Source: Amyelois transitella | Taxonomy: Eukaryota > Arthropoda > Insecta > Lepidoptera > Pyralidae | Direction: 5' to 3' | Length of the DNA stretch: 64,000 bases | Assembly: GCF_032362555.1 (NCBI RefSeq) | Contig: NC_083508.1 | Span: 7,779,001 to 7,843,000, forward strand | Part shown: positions 1 through 12,100 of the stretch, piece by piece | Layout: every line of letters starts with the position of its first letter | Numbering within the stretch: the first letter of the stretch is position 1 | The notes under the pieces: generated by a model | The model's input: the letters and a program-made list of their open reading frames with translations, nothing else | Database searches by the model: none | What the model was told of the DNA's origin: nothing | Position numbers and translations under genes: made by a program

Positions 1-775
1 ATTCCCACTGTAGATTTTTGGTTTTACGCAGGCGAAGCCTGCTCTAGTATTCTACATGTAATAATTTTTTTTTATCTTCATGGAGGATAAAAAGATGAGG
101 TAAGGAAATAAATGATTTCTTCTTTAACATTCTTATTGCGTACGTAGAAACATTACCAAAGCTATTCTATTTCAGAACATTGAATTATCGTCCATACCGT
201 CTCGTGAGTCAGGCGGGACATGTTCCGGGAATCCGCCTCCGCAGGGTCGACGGATGTTCTAATACAGACATTATTCTTTTCAATTTCGAATCTACGTCCT
301 TTTTAAGCTATCTAAATTAAGCAAGCAATTAAGTTACTACTGCCTAAGCTTGCATTTTTTATATTTTTAATGTTGAAAGGCAATATGTCATCTTCTCTTT
401 CTCTCTCTCTCTCTCTCTCTAGCTTTGAGGATAATTCGAGTGGTGGGACATGTTCAACCTTCAGTTAAGTAACATAACTATGTATTTTTATTTTTTTTGT
501 CTAAGAAACTATTCGTCTTTTTATAACAGTACTATGAGTAAAAAAGTAATTTTGCTTTTATTGTATAGGTACACACCAATTAATACAAATCATGGACTTA
601 TGAGTCTAAGTGTAAGGCTATAAAAACTCCTTTAGAACTATAAGAATCATGAGTGCAAACCAACAAAGACAAATTTTATCAAAAATATAAAATGGAATTT
701 TATTTCACAGCTTCTCATATTCTGAAAATTAATGAATGTTTATGTAATTAGTTATTTGAGCAATTTATTAAAATA
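1..775. other. gene-free left edge
   Basis: I see no gene here. Positions 20-58 resemble the end of an interspersed RTE-like repeat (a GCAGGCGAAGCCTG stretch followed by CTAGT). A pure (CT)10 microsatellite is at 401-420. The rest is AT-rich sequence with no convincing reading frame. Confidence 0.6.
401..420. repeat. (CT)10 microsatellite
   Basis: Ten perfect CT dinucleotides, preceded by a pyrimidine-rich run from about 391. Confidence 0.95.
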
Positions 776-1446
776 CTAGCTGTGCCCGCGACTTCGTCCG
801 CGTGGAATAGTTATTTTGGGCATCATATTTATTTCTCGGTCAGGCGGTCACGCGTTTTTAGAAAGAACACAGGTTCGCCGTATTAAATGTTTCGCTGCAA
901 ATTGCTTATAACGACTATATCTCAAAACCTATTCGTCTGATTTATATACTGTAAATGGCAATTTTAGTCAACATGAAAAGCCGAAAGTAATAAACATATT
1001 TATTTGGATAAGGATTAATACTGAATTAAAGAAAATTGGTTTCAAAATAACTTATGTTTATAATGAAAAAATAATCTTAAAAATTGAACATAAAAGTGGT
1101 TATTGTAAGTAAACCTTAAGAGATAGATATATGCTCTCGCGGACTTTTTTGTGGCAAAAAATGAGTACTTCACATCTTTAGTACATTGTTTTACTATATT
1201 TTTGTTGGTTTGCGCAGCGTTCGCGTGGAAAGCTCGCAGATGGCCGACTCATTCAACTTTCACCTGCATTGTTGACGTTTCCCGTAGGAAATCCGGGATA
1301 AAATGTAGCCTATAGCCTTCCTCGATAAATAGACTATCTAACAGTGAAAGAATTATTCAAATCGGTTCAGTAGTTTCTGAGATTAGCGCGTTTAAACAAA
1401 CAAACAAACAAAACAAACTCTTGAGCTTTATAATATTAGTATAGAT
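776..1446 (+). repeat. interspersed LINE/RTE-like repeat tail
   Basis: It opens with GTGCCCGCGACTTCGTCCGC, a head seen on many lepidopteran interspersed repeats, and ends with a run of AAAC units followed by a TTTATAATATTAGTATAGAT end. No coding frame survives. The RTE-type assignment rests on recalled resemblance rather than on a reverse transcriptase in the window. Related fragments occur at 14519, 34372, 38497, 48132, 48850 and 53359. Confidence 0.6.
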
Positions 1447-2513
1447 TTTAATTTGCAGCTGTAATTAAAATCGTAATATTATTTTGGTGAGAATTTTTGA
1501 TTGTCAATATCATTAATTTGAGCTTTCTTTATATTTCATATAATAGTTTACTAAGAAAGATATCATTAACTTCAAACGTTCGAATACGAATTAAATATAA
1601 TTTTACATTTCTACATTTATCTACTGAAAATATGAAGCATTTTTCTTCGATGTAATTAACTGGTTATGCTATTTATTTTTTTGTTTAATTTTTCCTTCTC
1701 ATTATAAATTTCTTACAAATAGTTTCATGTTTAAGCAGCCCTGAATGTCTGTAATAAGTAATGCATTGCTGCAGACGACATGTCACACATTCCACCTTCA
1801 ATTGCTGACTCTCTCATATAATATTTTGCCCACATTACTGAGTCGCGGTTTCAACTAATTCCGGTTGGGAAATTCTCGCCAAATTAGTTTTCTCCGCAAT
1901 GCTATAAAATTTACACAGTTATTCTTCTGCTTCTACGTTGTTGTTTTAATTTTTGTAAATAAACATGTTATTTTTATTTAAAAAGTCGTATTATACCTAT
2001 TTCATAAGATTATATATTATTAATTCTTTTGTCTGCTTAAGGTCAGTTAAGGGTAGTTAATTAAAAAGGATCGAAAATAAAGAAACCTAATTTAAACGCC
2101 ATCATAAAGCCAAACAGCTGAACGTGGCCTATCAGTCTTTTCAAGACTGTTGGCTCTGTCTACCCCGCAAGGGATATAGACGTGATTATATGTATGTATG
2201 TATGTAATTAAAAATGAAGTGGCTCAAATGATGCATCTTTTTATTTTTATTGAAATAGTGTTCGGGCGAATTAGCGCCACCTATTAATGAATACAGCAGT
2301 TTTTCGTAAATCCCACGGCAACTATTGTTTTTACCGGGATGAAAATTCCCTATATCCTTCTCCAATGTCTTAATTATGTATACGTAAAATTATTATTATA
2401 TTAAGTTATTATTATATTAATTATTATATTAAGATGATTAGTTTAGTAGATAACTACTGCGTGAAGAGGAAACAAGCAGACAAATAAACAAATAAACTTA
2501 CTTTCGCAATATA
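1447..2513. other. gene-free stretch before the mariner
   Basis: There is no gene here. It holds a truncated 3' part of the CCGCAAGGGATATAGACGTG repeat (2098-2206), a short RTE-like scrap near 2300-2370, and AT-rich sequence leading to the TA at 2512-2513 used as the mariner target site. Confidence 0.55.
2098..2206 (+). repeat. family A interspersed repeat, 3' part
   Basis: It contains the family core CAGCTGAACGTGGCCTATCA, then GGCTCTGTCTACCCCGCAAG, and ends in (TATG)n. The same core recurs at 10783, 45250, 48515 and 62655 on the plus strand and at 5753, 24366 and 46795 on the minus strand. Confidence 0.75.
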
Positions 2514-3834
2514 CATTCAGTCAGAAAAGTATCGGGAATGGATTATTTATTTATGGTTCCAAATTAAAATTTTTGTTTTTTTTGTTGTTGTTAGATTGGC
2601 ACAACTGTTTTCCATTTTGGCGCGGAGTTTGAGTTGCATCTGTTGTTTACATTAAATACAGTGCTATTTTTAGTTATATCATATCTAGTGTGTATTGCTA
2701 ATTTCATAATGGATAAAAACATCGAACAAAGAGTTTGTCTTAAATTTTGCATTGCCAATGGAATATCGTGTTCGGAGTCACTGAAAATGTTACAGAAGGC
2801 TTACGGTGAATCGACTTTATCAAAAACTCGTGCTTATGAGTGGTACAAAGCGTTCAAAAGCGGTCGAGATGTGATGGAAGATTTGCCTCGCTCTGGTAGG
2901 CCATCAACGTCTGCAACTGAAGTTAACATCGCAAAAGTGAAGGAAATAGTGACTGAAAATCCTCATTCAACTTTGAGAGAGATAGCCACCGAACTTTCTG
3001 TATCTCATGAGTCGATCCGTACCATTTTAACTAATAATTTGGGTATGAAACATGTTGCCGCTCGGCTAGTCCCAAAAGACCTGAATTTTTTTCAAAAACT
3101 CAATCGCATGAGAGTCGCTGAGGACATGCTAGAACGAGTCAATTCCGACCCAACATTCATGAAACGCATTGTTACTGGTGACGAGACGTGGGTTTACGAG
3201 TTTGACATGCAAACTAGTCAACAAGCTTCGGAGTGGCGCCTTCCAACTGAACCGAAACCGAAAAAACCACGCCAAAGTCGTTCAAAAGTCAAAGTCATGT
3301 TGACTGTTTTCTTTGACTATCGCGGTGTTGTGCACTCGGAATTCTTGCCGGAAGGTCAAACGGTAAATAAGGAATATTATTTGAGTGTTATGCGGCGTTT
3401 AAGAGAGCAAATCCGACGAAAAAGGCCAGATTTGTGGAAAGAAAATTCTTGGATTTTGCACCATGATAATGCACCTTCGCACAAGGCCATCATTGTGAAC
3501 GAATTTTTAACCAAACACTCAACAAATACCATCGAGCAACCACCATATTCACCAGATATGGCTCCAGCCGACTTTTTTCTTTTTCCTTAACTCAAATTAC
3601 CACTTCGTGGCACCCGTTTTCAATCGGTAGAAGACATAAAAGAGAATTCGCGGCGAGAACTGACCTCAATTCCGGAAACAGCGTTTAAAAAATGTTTTGA
3701 TGATTGGATTATTCGTTGGCGTAAGTGTATCGTTTCTAAAGGAGCATATTTTGAAGGTGATAAAATAAATTTGGATAAATAACAAACAGTTTGTGTATTA
3801 TTGATCTTTTCCTGCTACTTTCTTGACAGAGTAG
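2514..3834 (+). mobile_element. mariner (Tc1/mariner) transposon, nearly complete
   Basis: A 1321-bp element is flanked by TA dinucleotides at 2512-2513 and 3835-3836, the expected target duplication. The left end, CATTCAGTCAGAAAAGTA, matches the reverse complement of the right end, CTACTCTGTCAAGAAAGTA, as imperfect inverted repeats of roughly 27-30 bp. The length suits a mariner. It encodes one transposase frame, described separately. I infer that it is inactive because of the nonsense codon. It lies in intergenic DNA well upstream of the TMEM132 gene. Confidence 0.93.
2709..3782 (+). pseudogene. mariner transposase with a single nonsense codon
   Basis: Transposases of this family cut and paste the element between its inverted repeats at TA sites. 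From the ATG at 2709 (preferred over the alternative start at 2634, which would add a non-family leader) the frame runs 357 codons. It begins MDKNIEQRVCLKF and has an N-terminal helix-turn-helix region. The catalytic triad is visible: D in TGDETW, D in HHDNAPSH, and D in SPDMAPADFF, with 34 residues between the second and third, giving D,D34D. The only disabling change I see is TAA at 3588-3590, directly after FFLFP. After it the same frame resumes with LKLPLRGTRF and runs about 63 more residues to the TAA at 3780-3782. The stop removes the end of the catalytic domain, so it is probably dead but young. Confidence 0.93.
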
Positions 3835-4148
3835 TAATATTAGTTAGGATTGGATTATTCTGATTAAAATTAGCAATCTTTGAAATGAAAAAATTGATTA
3901 AAACTGCCTAACTAATATTATGAAAGAGAAAGATCTGGATACTAAACCAAAGGAGTTCAAGAAAGATACTGCAAGTCTGAAAAGTTGCGAGAAAACATGA
4001 TGATTTCACAAGTTCAAAAATAATAAATTATATTTTAGTATTACTTTACAAATCCTGCTAACCAAAAGGAAATAGTTGTAATTTATTATTTATGACTACG
4101 GGTCTTGAATGTTATTCTAAATACGTAAATATTAAGTTTCGATTGAAT

Positions 4149-4391
4149 GACGGCCTCTCCGGCGCAGCGGTAGTGCGCTTGCCTGTGACACCGGAGGTCC
4201 CGAGTTCAAATCCCGGCAAGGGCAAATGAGAAACGAACTTTTTCTGATTGGCCTAGGTCTTGGATGTTTATCTATATAAGTATTTATTATAAATATAGTA
4301 TCGTTGAGTTAGTATCTCGTAACGCAAGTTTTGAACTTACTTCGAGGCTAACTCAATCAGTGTAATTATAAAAATAACCGTTAAAAAAAAA
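4149..4391 (+). repeat. tRNA-derived SINE (family D)
   Basis: It starts with a tRNA-like head: an A-box-like GGCGCAGCGGTAGTGCG and a B-box-like GAGTTCAAATCCC. The body follows (GATTGGCCTAGGTCTTGGAT ... CTTACTTCGAGGCTAACTCA), ending in a short A-run. It is collinear with the younger copy at 22526-22819. The head is a degenerate RNA polymerase III promoter, not a functional tRNA gene. Confidence 0.85.
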
Positions 4392-5752
4392 TTAATCGTA
4401 TGCACTTGTTAATTATATTTAACTTTAGTTTAGAAAAAGTTTGAACCGAAATCAGTAATAGTTTCACTAAGATGTTCGGGATTGTGTTACGGAAGATCTT
4501 TGTTTGCTGGAAGCGTTTGAGAGTGGCGATTTGGGTCGCAATCCTTCTGATTAACGGCGTTGTCCGCCCACTGGTTTACTGTGTGAGCTGTTACTAGTAG
4601 AATGAAGACAAAAAGTGGTTTTTCAACAAATAGCACGAAAGTAGAAAACCCCAAGGCACAGTAGTACGGTGGGCTTAGGAGATAGGTCCATGTATCTCCT
4701 GAGTTGTGTGTACTAAACCTACAGAATTCATGTTGTTTTGATGACAATATTATTTCTTTAAATTACGTACTTTACTAGTAAACTTTTCATAATTTTGAAA
4801 TCATCAATGGACTGTCTCAAGTGAAATACGTAGGTATAAGCACTTTTAAATAAACAAAATATATTTGTTAAGTTAAAATATATATAGTATATAAAAGAAA
4901 ACCTAAAGAGCATTAAGTACTAAGTAAAATAATATGCCTTTTTATGACTAGTGAAATATAGTGTATTGATACGGCTTCTGGAACTGATTTGCAACCTATT
5001 GCCGTCGACAGCAGAACGATCAATCACTCGGAATACTCTCCGAAAGGAGCAAGTATATGTACATTCATCTGTTACGTAAAAGGAATACAATGTACGAACG
5101 AGTACTGTATGTGACAGCCTATTCGCCGTAAAGCCTGAACACGAGTTTTCAGTCACAGAATAAAATGAAATCAGATTGATCACTCCGCCACAAATGTAAC
5201 ATAGCTTTTTGCTATGTATGTTTACGGCTATAATATGCGAGATCGTCATTACTTGTGGTCACTACAATCTACATACTACATGTGTCTAGCGTTAAAGAAG
5301 CTTTCAGTAATTAAACCTTCAAAAGTAATTAATCCTTACCGTTCAGGTCTTGATATAAACAATTATTTACTATGACAAAATAAACCTTGTACAAAAAGAA
5401 ATGAAAGCGTCATTCCTTTTTTAATAAACTTAAGGAAAATATTTGCTTCCCAACAGCGTTATCACTGGCTATCTATACGAGTCACTGGGCCTCCAATAAC
5501 GACAAGACAAATATCTCTACATCCTACACACTCCCAACCCAAGCTAGGGCCCTCCTTAGTTAGTCTATACATGTGTTTATTTCTAGGTATTGGTAAGGTT
5601 CTTTTCTTGATAAATATATAGGCCTTAAGACAAAAGGATATGATAAACAAAGTCGTGGTATCTATCATTGCAATATATTACATACATTACATATATTATC
5701 ATATCACATCATCACACATCATATTACATATATACATATCTTGTCATATTCC

Positions 5753-5812
5753 TTCCATGGTAGACAGAGCCAACAGTCTTGAAAAGACTGACAGGCCACG
5801 TTCAGCTGTTTG
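5753..5812 (-). repeat. family A repeat fragment
   Basis: This is the reverse complement of the family A core (AGACAGAGCCAACAGTCTTG ... CCACGTTCAGCTGTTTGGC). It is truncated on both sides. Confidence 0.65.
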
Positions 5813-5825
5813 GCATTGCAATTTA

Positions 5826-5970
5826 GTCTTCTTTCTCATCGGGTTAACCCCGGTTACATCCCCACTTTTCTGGTAAGGAACCCGAAGTGCGCCTTTTGGC
5901 CATGATCCTGAATTGGGTAGGTCTGGTTTTAAACGAAGGAGGAGAACACTTTGCAGGAGAAATTTCCCAT
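5826..5970 (-). repeat. family C repeat fragment
   Basis: On the plus strand it reads GGTTAACCCCGGTTACATCC followed by GTGCGCCTTTTGGCCATGAT. The fuller copies at 32965-33740 suggest that the sense strand, with its tRNA-like head, is the minus strand. Confidence 0.6.
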
Positions 5971-8900
5971 AATAGATTTTGTTAAAAGCCTCACTAGGTG
6001 AATGAGCCGAATCCTTTGTTCAACTTTTACGATATTCTACGTAATCAATACTTAAAATTTACACTAACTATACGGTCTGACCTACATTGTGTTATCCACG
6101 CAGTTCAGTATAATAACATTATATACTCGTATAATGGCCATCGCTTGTGGTTGTTCTGTGGAATTGGAAAAGGCAAACAATTTATTAAACAACCCACCAT
6201 TCCCGTCCACGCAGGGTGGCCATTATTTTTAGGGAGCCTTCTTTTACCTCAATTTTCCCCAGTTTACTGTTGCTATACAAATTTAAGGAGCGTTCCGGTT
6301 TGGTTTTGCTTAACGATTAAGTATCGTTTTATGAGGCTTATGTTTTTATTGAAGAACGTGATGAATAGTTGGTGGTTAAGATTAACATCGTTAGCAGCTG
6401 AAGTACTTAAGTAACCTTTCAATTTAGCCTTAACTCCCCAAAGAAGTAACCCGATCACCATTTCTTTATATTAAAATTCAATTTGCAAAACGACCCAAAA
6501 ACCAACCTTACATAATTTTATGGGCAAGAGATTTTCATTACATTACTGATTTTTTGACCCGAAGATTTAATCCATATTAAATACTTCGTTTAGGCATATT
6601 CGCAGCTTCCCCCGTAGAACATAAATAGCCAATTAACACCTGCAGATAATAAAATGTAGCTACTTTACCTAACAGTTCAGTATTATCAAAGAGCTTTTCC
6701 AACAAATAATAAAAATGTTACAGACTCCATAATATTTTTGACTTGTCTCAGTAGCTAAAATGTATAAAGGCTAGCAATTTCCAAGTCTACACAAAAGTAT
6801 GTGAAACTATTAAGAGAACAGAGATCGATATTAGCTTTGGAAGGAAGCAAATTTTTTTTTTTCATTTTATATGTGTCGTCTGTGGTACCACAACTTTAAT
6901 TTCCTTTGCGATGGCGCGGCGGCTTCGTAACAAAAAGAGAAGTTTCGCGTTTTGATATCGCGTTTTCCGATCACTCCCCTATTGCGAAATGGGGGTTGAT
7001 ATCGGGGGGTGAAACTGCCTCCAAACGAACTGAGCAAATCCTTTAGATACGGTGCAAGCGTGGCCACTCCTTGTTTTTATCGAAACGACATCGGAACCGG
7101 TCCGCATATAAGCCCAGGTCAAGGTGATATTATCTCTAAACTTTTGTTGCGTCTTTCGTTAAAGAGGCTTTAATTTGGAGAACACCTTGTAAGTATGTAT
7201 CAGGAAGACGCCATCTCACATTTTCCCCTATTTTTCACCTATTCCAAAGGATATCAAGGGAACTGACATAGATATATTTGATAACAATGACTCAAAATAA
7301 AATAAAGATTAGGAACAACTTACATCCAAGCTTGAAACGGGTTTCTTAATTGTATATTACAGCTATCATAAACTACTAGAGGTTAATTTAATAATGAAAC
7401 ATCACTTGCCTCTTTATTATTTATAGCAAAATTACCTACGCTATTATACGCGGAACGTATGAAAAAACAGTGAATTATTAAAGCATCGTCGTTTAATTAA
7501 CGATGCCATAATTTTTATGTATTGCCCAAATAATTTTCCACTGGTTTTGTTACCGCTTTGCCTTTGAAATTTTTGAATAACGATAACGTTATTCTTTATT
7601 GCCAAGTTATCAATGGGAGTCAAAGAGATTGGGATGAAATGTTTCATGTTATAAATGGAAATTTCCAACAAACAATGGTATAAATGTTTTAAAGTGAATT
7701 TTTTTTTCAGAAACGTCCTAAGGGTCTTGAAGTTTAATTTTTGGTAGGTAGGACATTTCCTTAATTTAACATTTTTATAAACAAATCAGCCATGTAAACT
7801 CAATCATAAACAAGCACTTAAAACAATAATAGCAATTGGAATTATGCTAATTGGACGGCAGGCGCGCCATCACCAAATGAAATTAACTTATTGCAAATTC
7901 TGTTATAGTATTGGGATAGAACTCCGATGGGGCGGTAATAAAGCGGCCTCGGTAATGTGCTGACTCCATTAACGGACAAATATTTGTCCATTTGTCATGC
8001 CATGTTGCTGACGGCGATTCGTGACGACATCCCGTGCCATCTGAAATTTACATATTTGCCGAATGTTTCATGATTTCAACCATTGTCGAACGAAACCTGT
8101 TTATTGCATTCTCAATGGGAACTATGTTATGTTTAGTCCACGGTAATAGTAGTATATCTTGTGTGCCGTTTCATCAAATCAAGGACTCACAGTATAATTT
8201 TGGCTTAATTAACAATCGGAGTCCTAAATAAACTTCGATGTATCCCATTAGATAGTATGATAGATCCCATATTAGAAGTTAAATAAACAAGAATCTCTCT
8301 CTCATTATAGTACTTATATTCCCAGTTTAATTGACAGATAGGGCCCAGGTGTCCGTAAATCATTTACAAGTCTTTATCCCGTACGTGGTAAACACAGCTA
8401 ACAGTCTCGAAAAACCTAGTAGTAAGTTTCTAGCCCATCGCCTATAACAGCACCAGTGTTGTTAAATAATTTGGAAGAGTTTTACTAATATTAACTTCAT
8501 GCTTATTGTTGGTGCACTAGCAATAGCTACCGCTAGATGCTTGCATTATCTATATATGTATTTATCTGATGTGTAGGTATATCATGCACACAAAGTTACT
8601 ACTGAACGAAGCTTTTAAAATAAAACACTAGTTACTACCTACATAAACGTAACACACAGTAGAGCACACAATTTGGTTGGCACTGTGCAGTGAATTTATC
8701 ACTTTGATCCACAATCCACAACACAAACAGCAGGAACAGCCGAAACAAAACAGCCGCTCTATCGCAGGCCGTTTGCCAGGAACCAATCGAATTGCGAATT
8801 GCTAGGTTAGTGCCGGAGTGGATTTTAATTTATTTTTGTGCAACTGACAAAGCTATTTTAATCGAATAAATAAAAGCGCAGGACACGTTTAATAAAGTGC

Positions 8901-9087
8901 AATGAACACCGTTTATTAAGTCATTTTTCTTTCTTATTTCGTAATTTTTTACTACGTCGGTATTACTTTTAGCCTGATATGTATAGCTGAAATGTAATTA
9001 TTAACACCTGTATTCATGCAAATAAACGATTGCTTGATTGATTTCACTCTCCTATCATAAAGTCGGGTTGTTATAGATTTGGCGTGT

Positions 9088-9187
9088 ATGTTAAAAAGAC
9101 TTGCGTCTTTGTTTCTGTGCTGCGTATTATTATTGTTGCATTTTAGCAACCAGAGAATACAGAGATTGCAAGAGCAAAGCAAATTAG
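9088..9187 (+). CDS. TMEM132: putative TMEM132 exon 1 (start codon and signal peptide)
   Basis: Exon 2 opens mid-codon and lacks a start, so an upstream signal-peptide exon is required. At 9088 an ATG begins a basic n-region and a strongly hydrophobic core (LASLFLCCVLLLLHF). After 33 codons plus one base comes the donor GGTAAAC at 9188. The single leftover G joins the GG opening exon 2 to give a glycine codon, so the frame continues ...EQSKLG then TVLAVEVHFEN. The phase match alone has a one-in-three chance, but the signal peptide and donor add weight. The Kozak context is poor, and a distant upstream exon is an alternative. Confidence 0.6.
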
Positions 9188-12100
9188 GTAAACCGTATAA
9201 TCCTAGAATTTTGAATGTTCCCAGTAGAATAGTATACTCGCAACCTAGATTAGTCTGTTTGCCCACCACTGAATTTTGAAAAAGGGGGTCTTTGAAAAAT
9301 TCTGTATAGCGCATGTACAGATTTTTTCAGATCTTTTTTTAAAATTGCTTGTGCGCTATCTATATTAAAAACTGATGCCAGCCTTTACAGGAGTAATGGT
9401 GGACGATTTTAAAAGAAAGAAAATAATACTTTAATATTAATAGTATCGTACTTTATTCCTATTTCCTGGAACGAGAGCTATCTGTCAGGCACCAAGAGTC
9501 ACGTTTCCAATAGCACTGTTCAATGGAGCAGGCGATGGAAAACAGAGGAACAATGTTCGATAAAATAAGCACGTATTAGCATCATACGGATAGATACGGG
9601 CCCGGTGGGCTGTGAAAAAGAATATTATTTTATTGGACTATATACGAGTATACCTACTGCTATGACTATCGTAACATTTACTGGCAGACACATTTTAATG
9701 CATATTTTTGTGATGGTTTATTATTTTGAGAAACTGTGGAAATTTGTAAATAAAATCATATTTTTTTAAATATTTGCTACAGACAGAGCATAGCAAATAC
9801 CTCCATCATAAAAACAATGAATGGGAATTGATTCGAAAAAAAATATTTTATATTATAAATGTAGGTAGGTAAGTTAATTATACTATATTAGCTTTTACTG
9901 TATTACATTTCGTGCGGATATATAACAGCAGATAAATTACAGCATTAACTAAATTATGAACGTGACAAAATATTTTACCAGGGACCAAGAAATGGAGAAT
10001 CATAAAATGGAAGACTTATAATGAATTCTGTGAAGAGCCCTCGCTCCAAACGTGACGCAAAGCCTGCCTCAATAAACGGAAAACTCGAGCCCGCATTGTA
10101 AAATTAAATAAAGCACAGATATACCTAAAACATGTAAAAATATGCAAAATAAATACACCTATGTATTTTTGTTTCTTGTGATTATCAGTCTCGATGTTAC
10201 CTGTGTACATAATTTGGTAAATAAAGAAATATATAAATTCAGTAGGTAATGCATAGTTTGCGAACTCGCAATTCTAAAGACAAATCATCCTTATTTTAAA
10301 CCAGACTTCTATGATAGACAGATGTGCACTTATCAACACATTGAATTTATAAAACTACTATAAGGTTCCATCAGCTTTATGAAATTCGGCAGGCCTGTGT
10401 GGCAAACTTTGCAACTTATACAGCGAAAATCGTTTAACAATTGTTAATGAACTCTTACATATAAGAAAGGTATAATTTCGTAACTGTCGATGTTTTGTGC
10501 AGCTAGTCCAGAAATAAGAGCGGGTTTCGTCTTTGATAATCTTTCGAATGTTGTTTGTACGTGTGTAAAATCTCTTGTACATTTTTCTAGAATAAACTCT
10601 ACTAGCAATTTTCCTACGTTTCTTATTTTAAAGAGAAGTCTTGGTGATTCCGTGTTTTTATGTGATAAAAAAATCTTGCCAGATACGTTTTAATAGTGTC
10701 AGTTTTTTTAAATGAGTAAATACGTACATACACATGTATGTACGGCCTCGATGCCGTATTTTTGTACTCGATGTACCACTCCATATTTTTCCCATGGATG
10801 TCGTAAAAGGCGACAAATGGATAGTAGGCTTATAAATTTGGGTTCCCTCTTGTAGGCGTTGAACTAGCAACCTGTCACTATTTGAATCTTGATTCCATTA
10901 TGAAGCCATACAGCTGAACGTAGGCCACGTTCAGTCTTTTCGAGACTGTTGGCTCTGTCTATATCCCGCAACGGATGTAGACGTGACTGTATTTATGTAT
11001 GTATACATATTTATCTACGTCAGGACGAAACAAGACGACAAAGTGCAGTCCTTTGGTGAAGTCATCGATCGCGAACACAAATAGCTCAATATACAAAAAT
11101 AAAAGTTGTTTGTAAACATCAAGTAAACGAACTGACATTTCGCCGCGGGACATTATAATGCAGTTGGAATCGTGCCAGAATTTAACTTCGGTGTCTTTTA
11201 TCTCTCGTCAAAATTCAAAGAAAGCTCTTAAATATTTAACTTTTTACAAATGTCACACGTTGTTAGGAAGGCTTATAGGTATATGATTATTAAACCTATC
11301 TTTATTTCTTTGTTACAGGGACCGTGCTGGCTGTGGAAGTTCATTTTGAAAATAAGGACAGTGGATTTTTTCTTAAACACACGGCAAGATGGAGTAGCGC
11401 AGGCCCTCCACCAGAGCCCACGAGTACAGCCTTACCGGGTGCTTTATTATCTCTCGACCGCTTTACTGTATTACAAGGGTCAGCACCAGCGTCTGTAAGG
11501 GCAACGTACGGCCCGTTTTCCACTAAGCAGACTGTACCTGCGCGTTATGCTGTCCCAGATCCCCTTGAACCACCTCGAAGAAATGCTACATTACTGGAAC
11601 TTCAAGATGCCACCGCGCATAGACTCGATGTATCCGCTCACCTTGTATTCAAAGAGCTACCTCGAGATTCGCCTGTATTGCGAGTATTGTTTCATACCGG
11701 GGGAGAGGGTGGAGCAAGACGAGCTGCTGCGCGACCTAGACGTGTCTGTATAACTCTTCATGCGATGTTAGACTCTCGGTCTTTATCAGCGACATGTGGT
11801 CCTGAAGGTGAAGAGGGGGCTTGCTTAGCTGAATTGACAATACCAGCAGCATGGTGGCCTGCAGATGGTAAAGGGAAACGTCCACCACGCACAGTTAAAC
11901 TGACATATAGTGCTGCAGAAGCGGGTAATGGGGAATCTAGTGATGGTGCTTGTGGACGAGTGTCTGTACAGCCCGCGTGGCCTTTGGGTTCCGTGACTCT
12001 GGCGGGAGCTCGGGCTGGATACCGAGAAGCAGTGGCAGGGGATGCTGCTCTACTCCTACCGAGGGCACCATTATATCCGCATTCGAGAATACACCTTCCG

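Larger units (their letters stand above)
3837..9087. other. gene-free stretch between mariner and TMEM132 exon 1
   Basis: No gene is recognised. It contains a tRNA-derived SINE (4149-4391), a minus-strand family A fragment (5753-5812) and a family C repeat (5826-5970). Small open frames, for example at 4487-4747, 4920-5249, 5998-6414 and 7444-7671, resemble no family and have no coding-like composition. The promoter and 5' UTR of the TMEM132 gene may lie here, but I cannot place them. Confidence 0.5.

Noticed and set aside
11341-11753. Other frames inside TMEM132 exon 2
   Set aside because: These are shadows of the GC-rich exon; only one frame carries the family sequence and spliced continuation.
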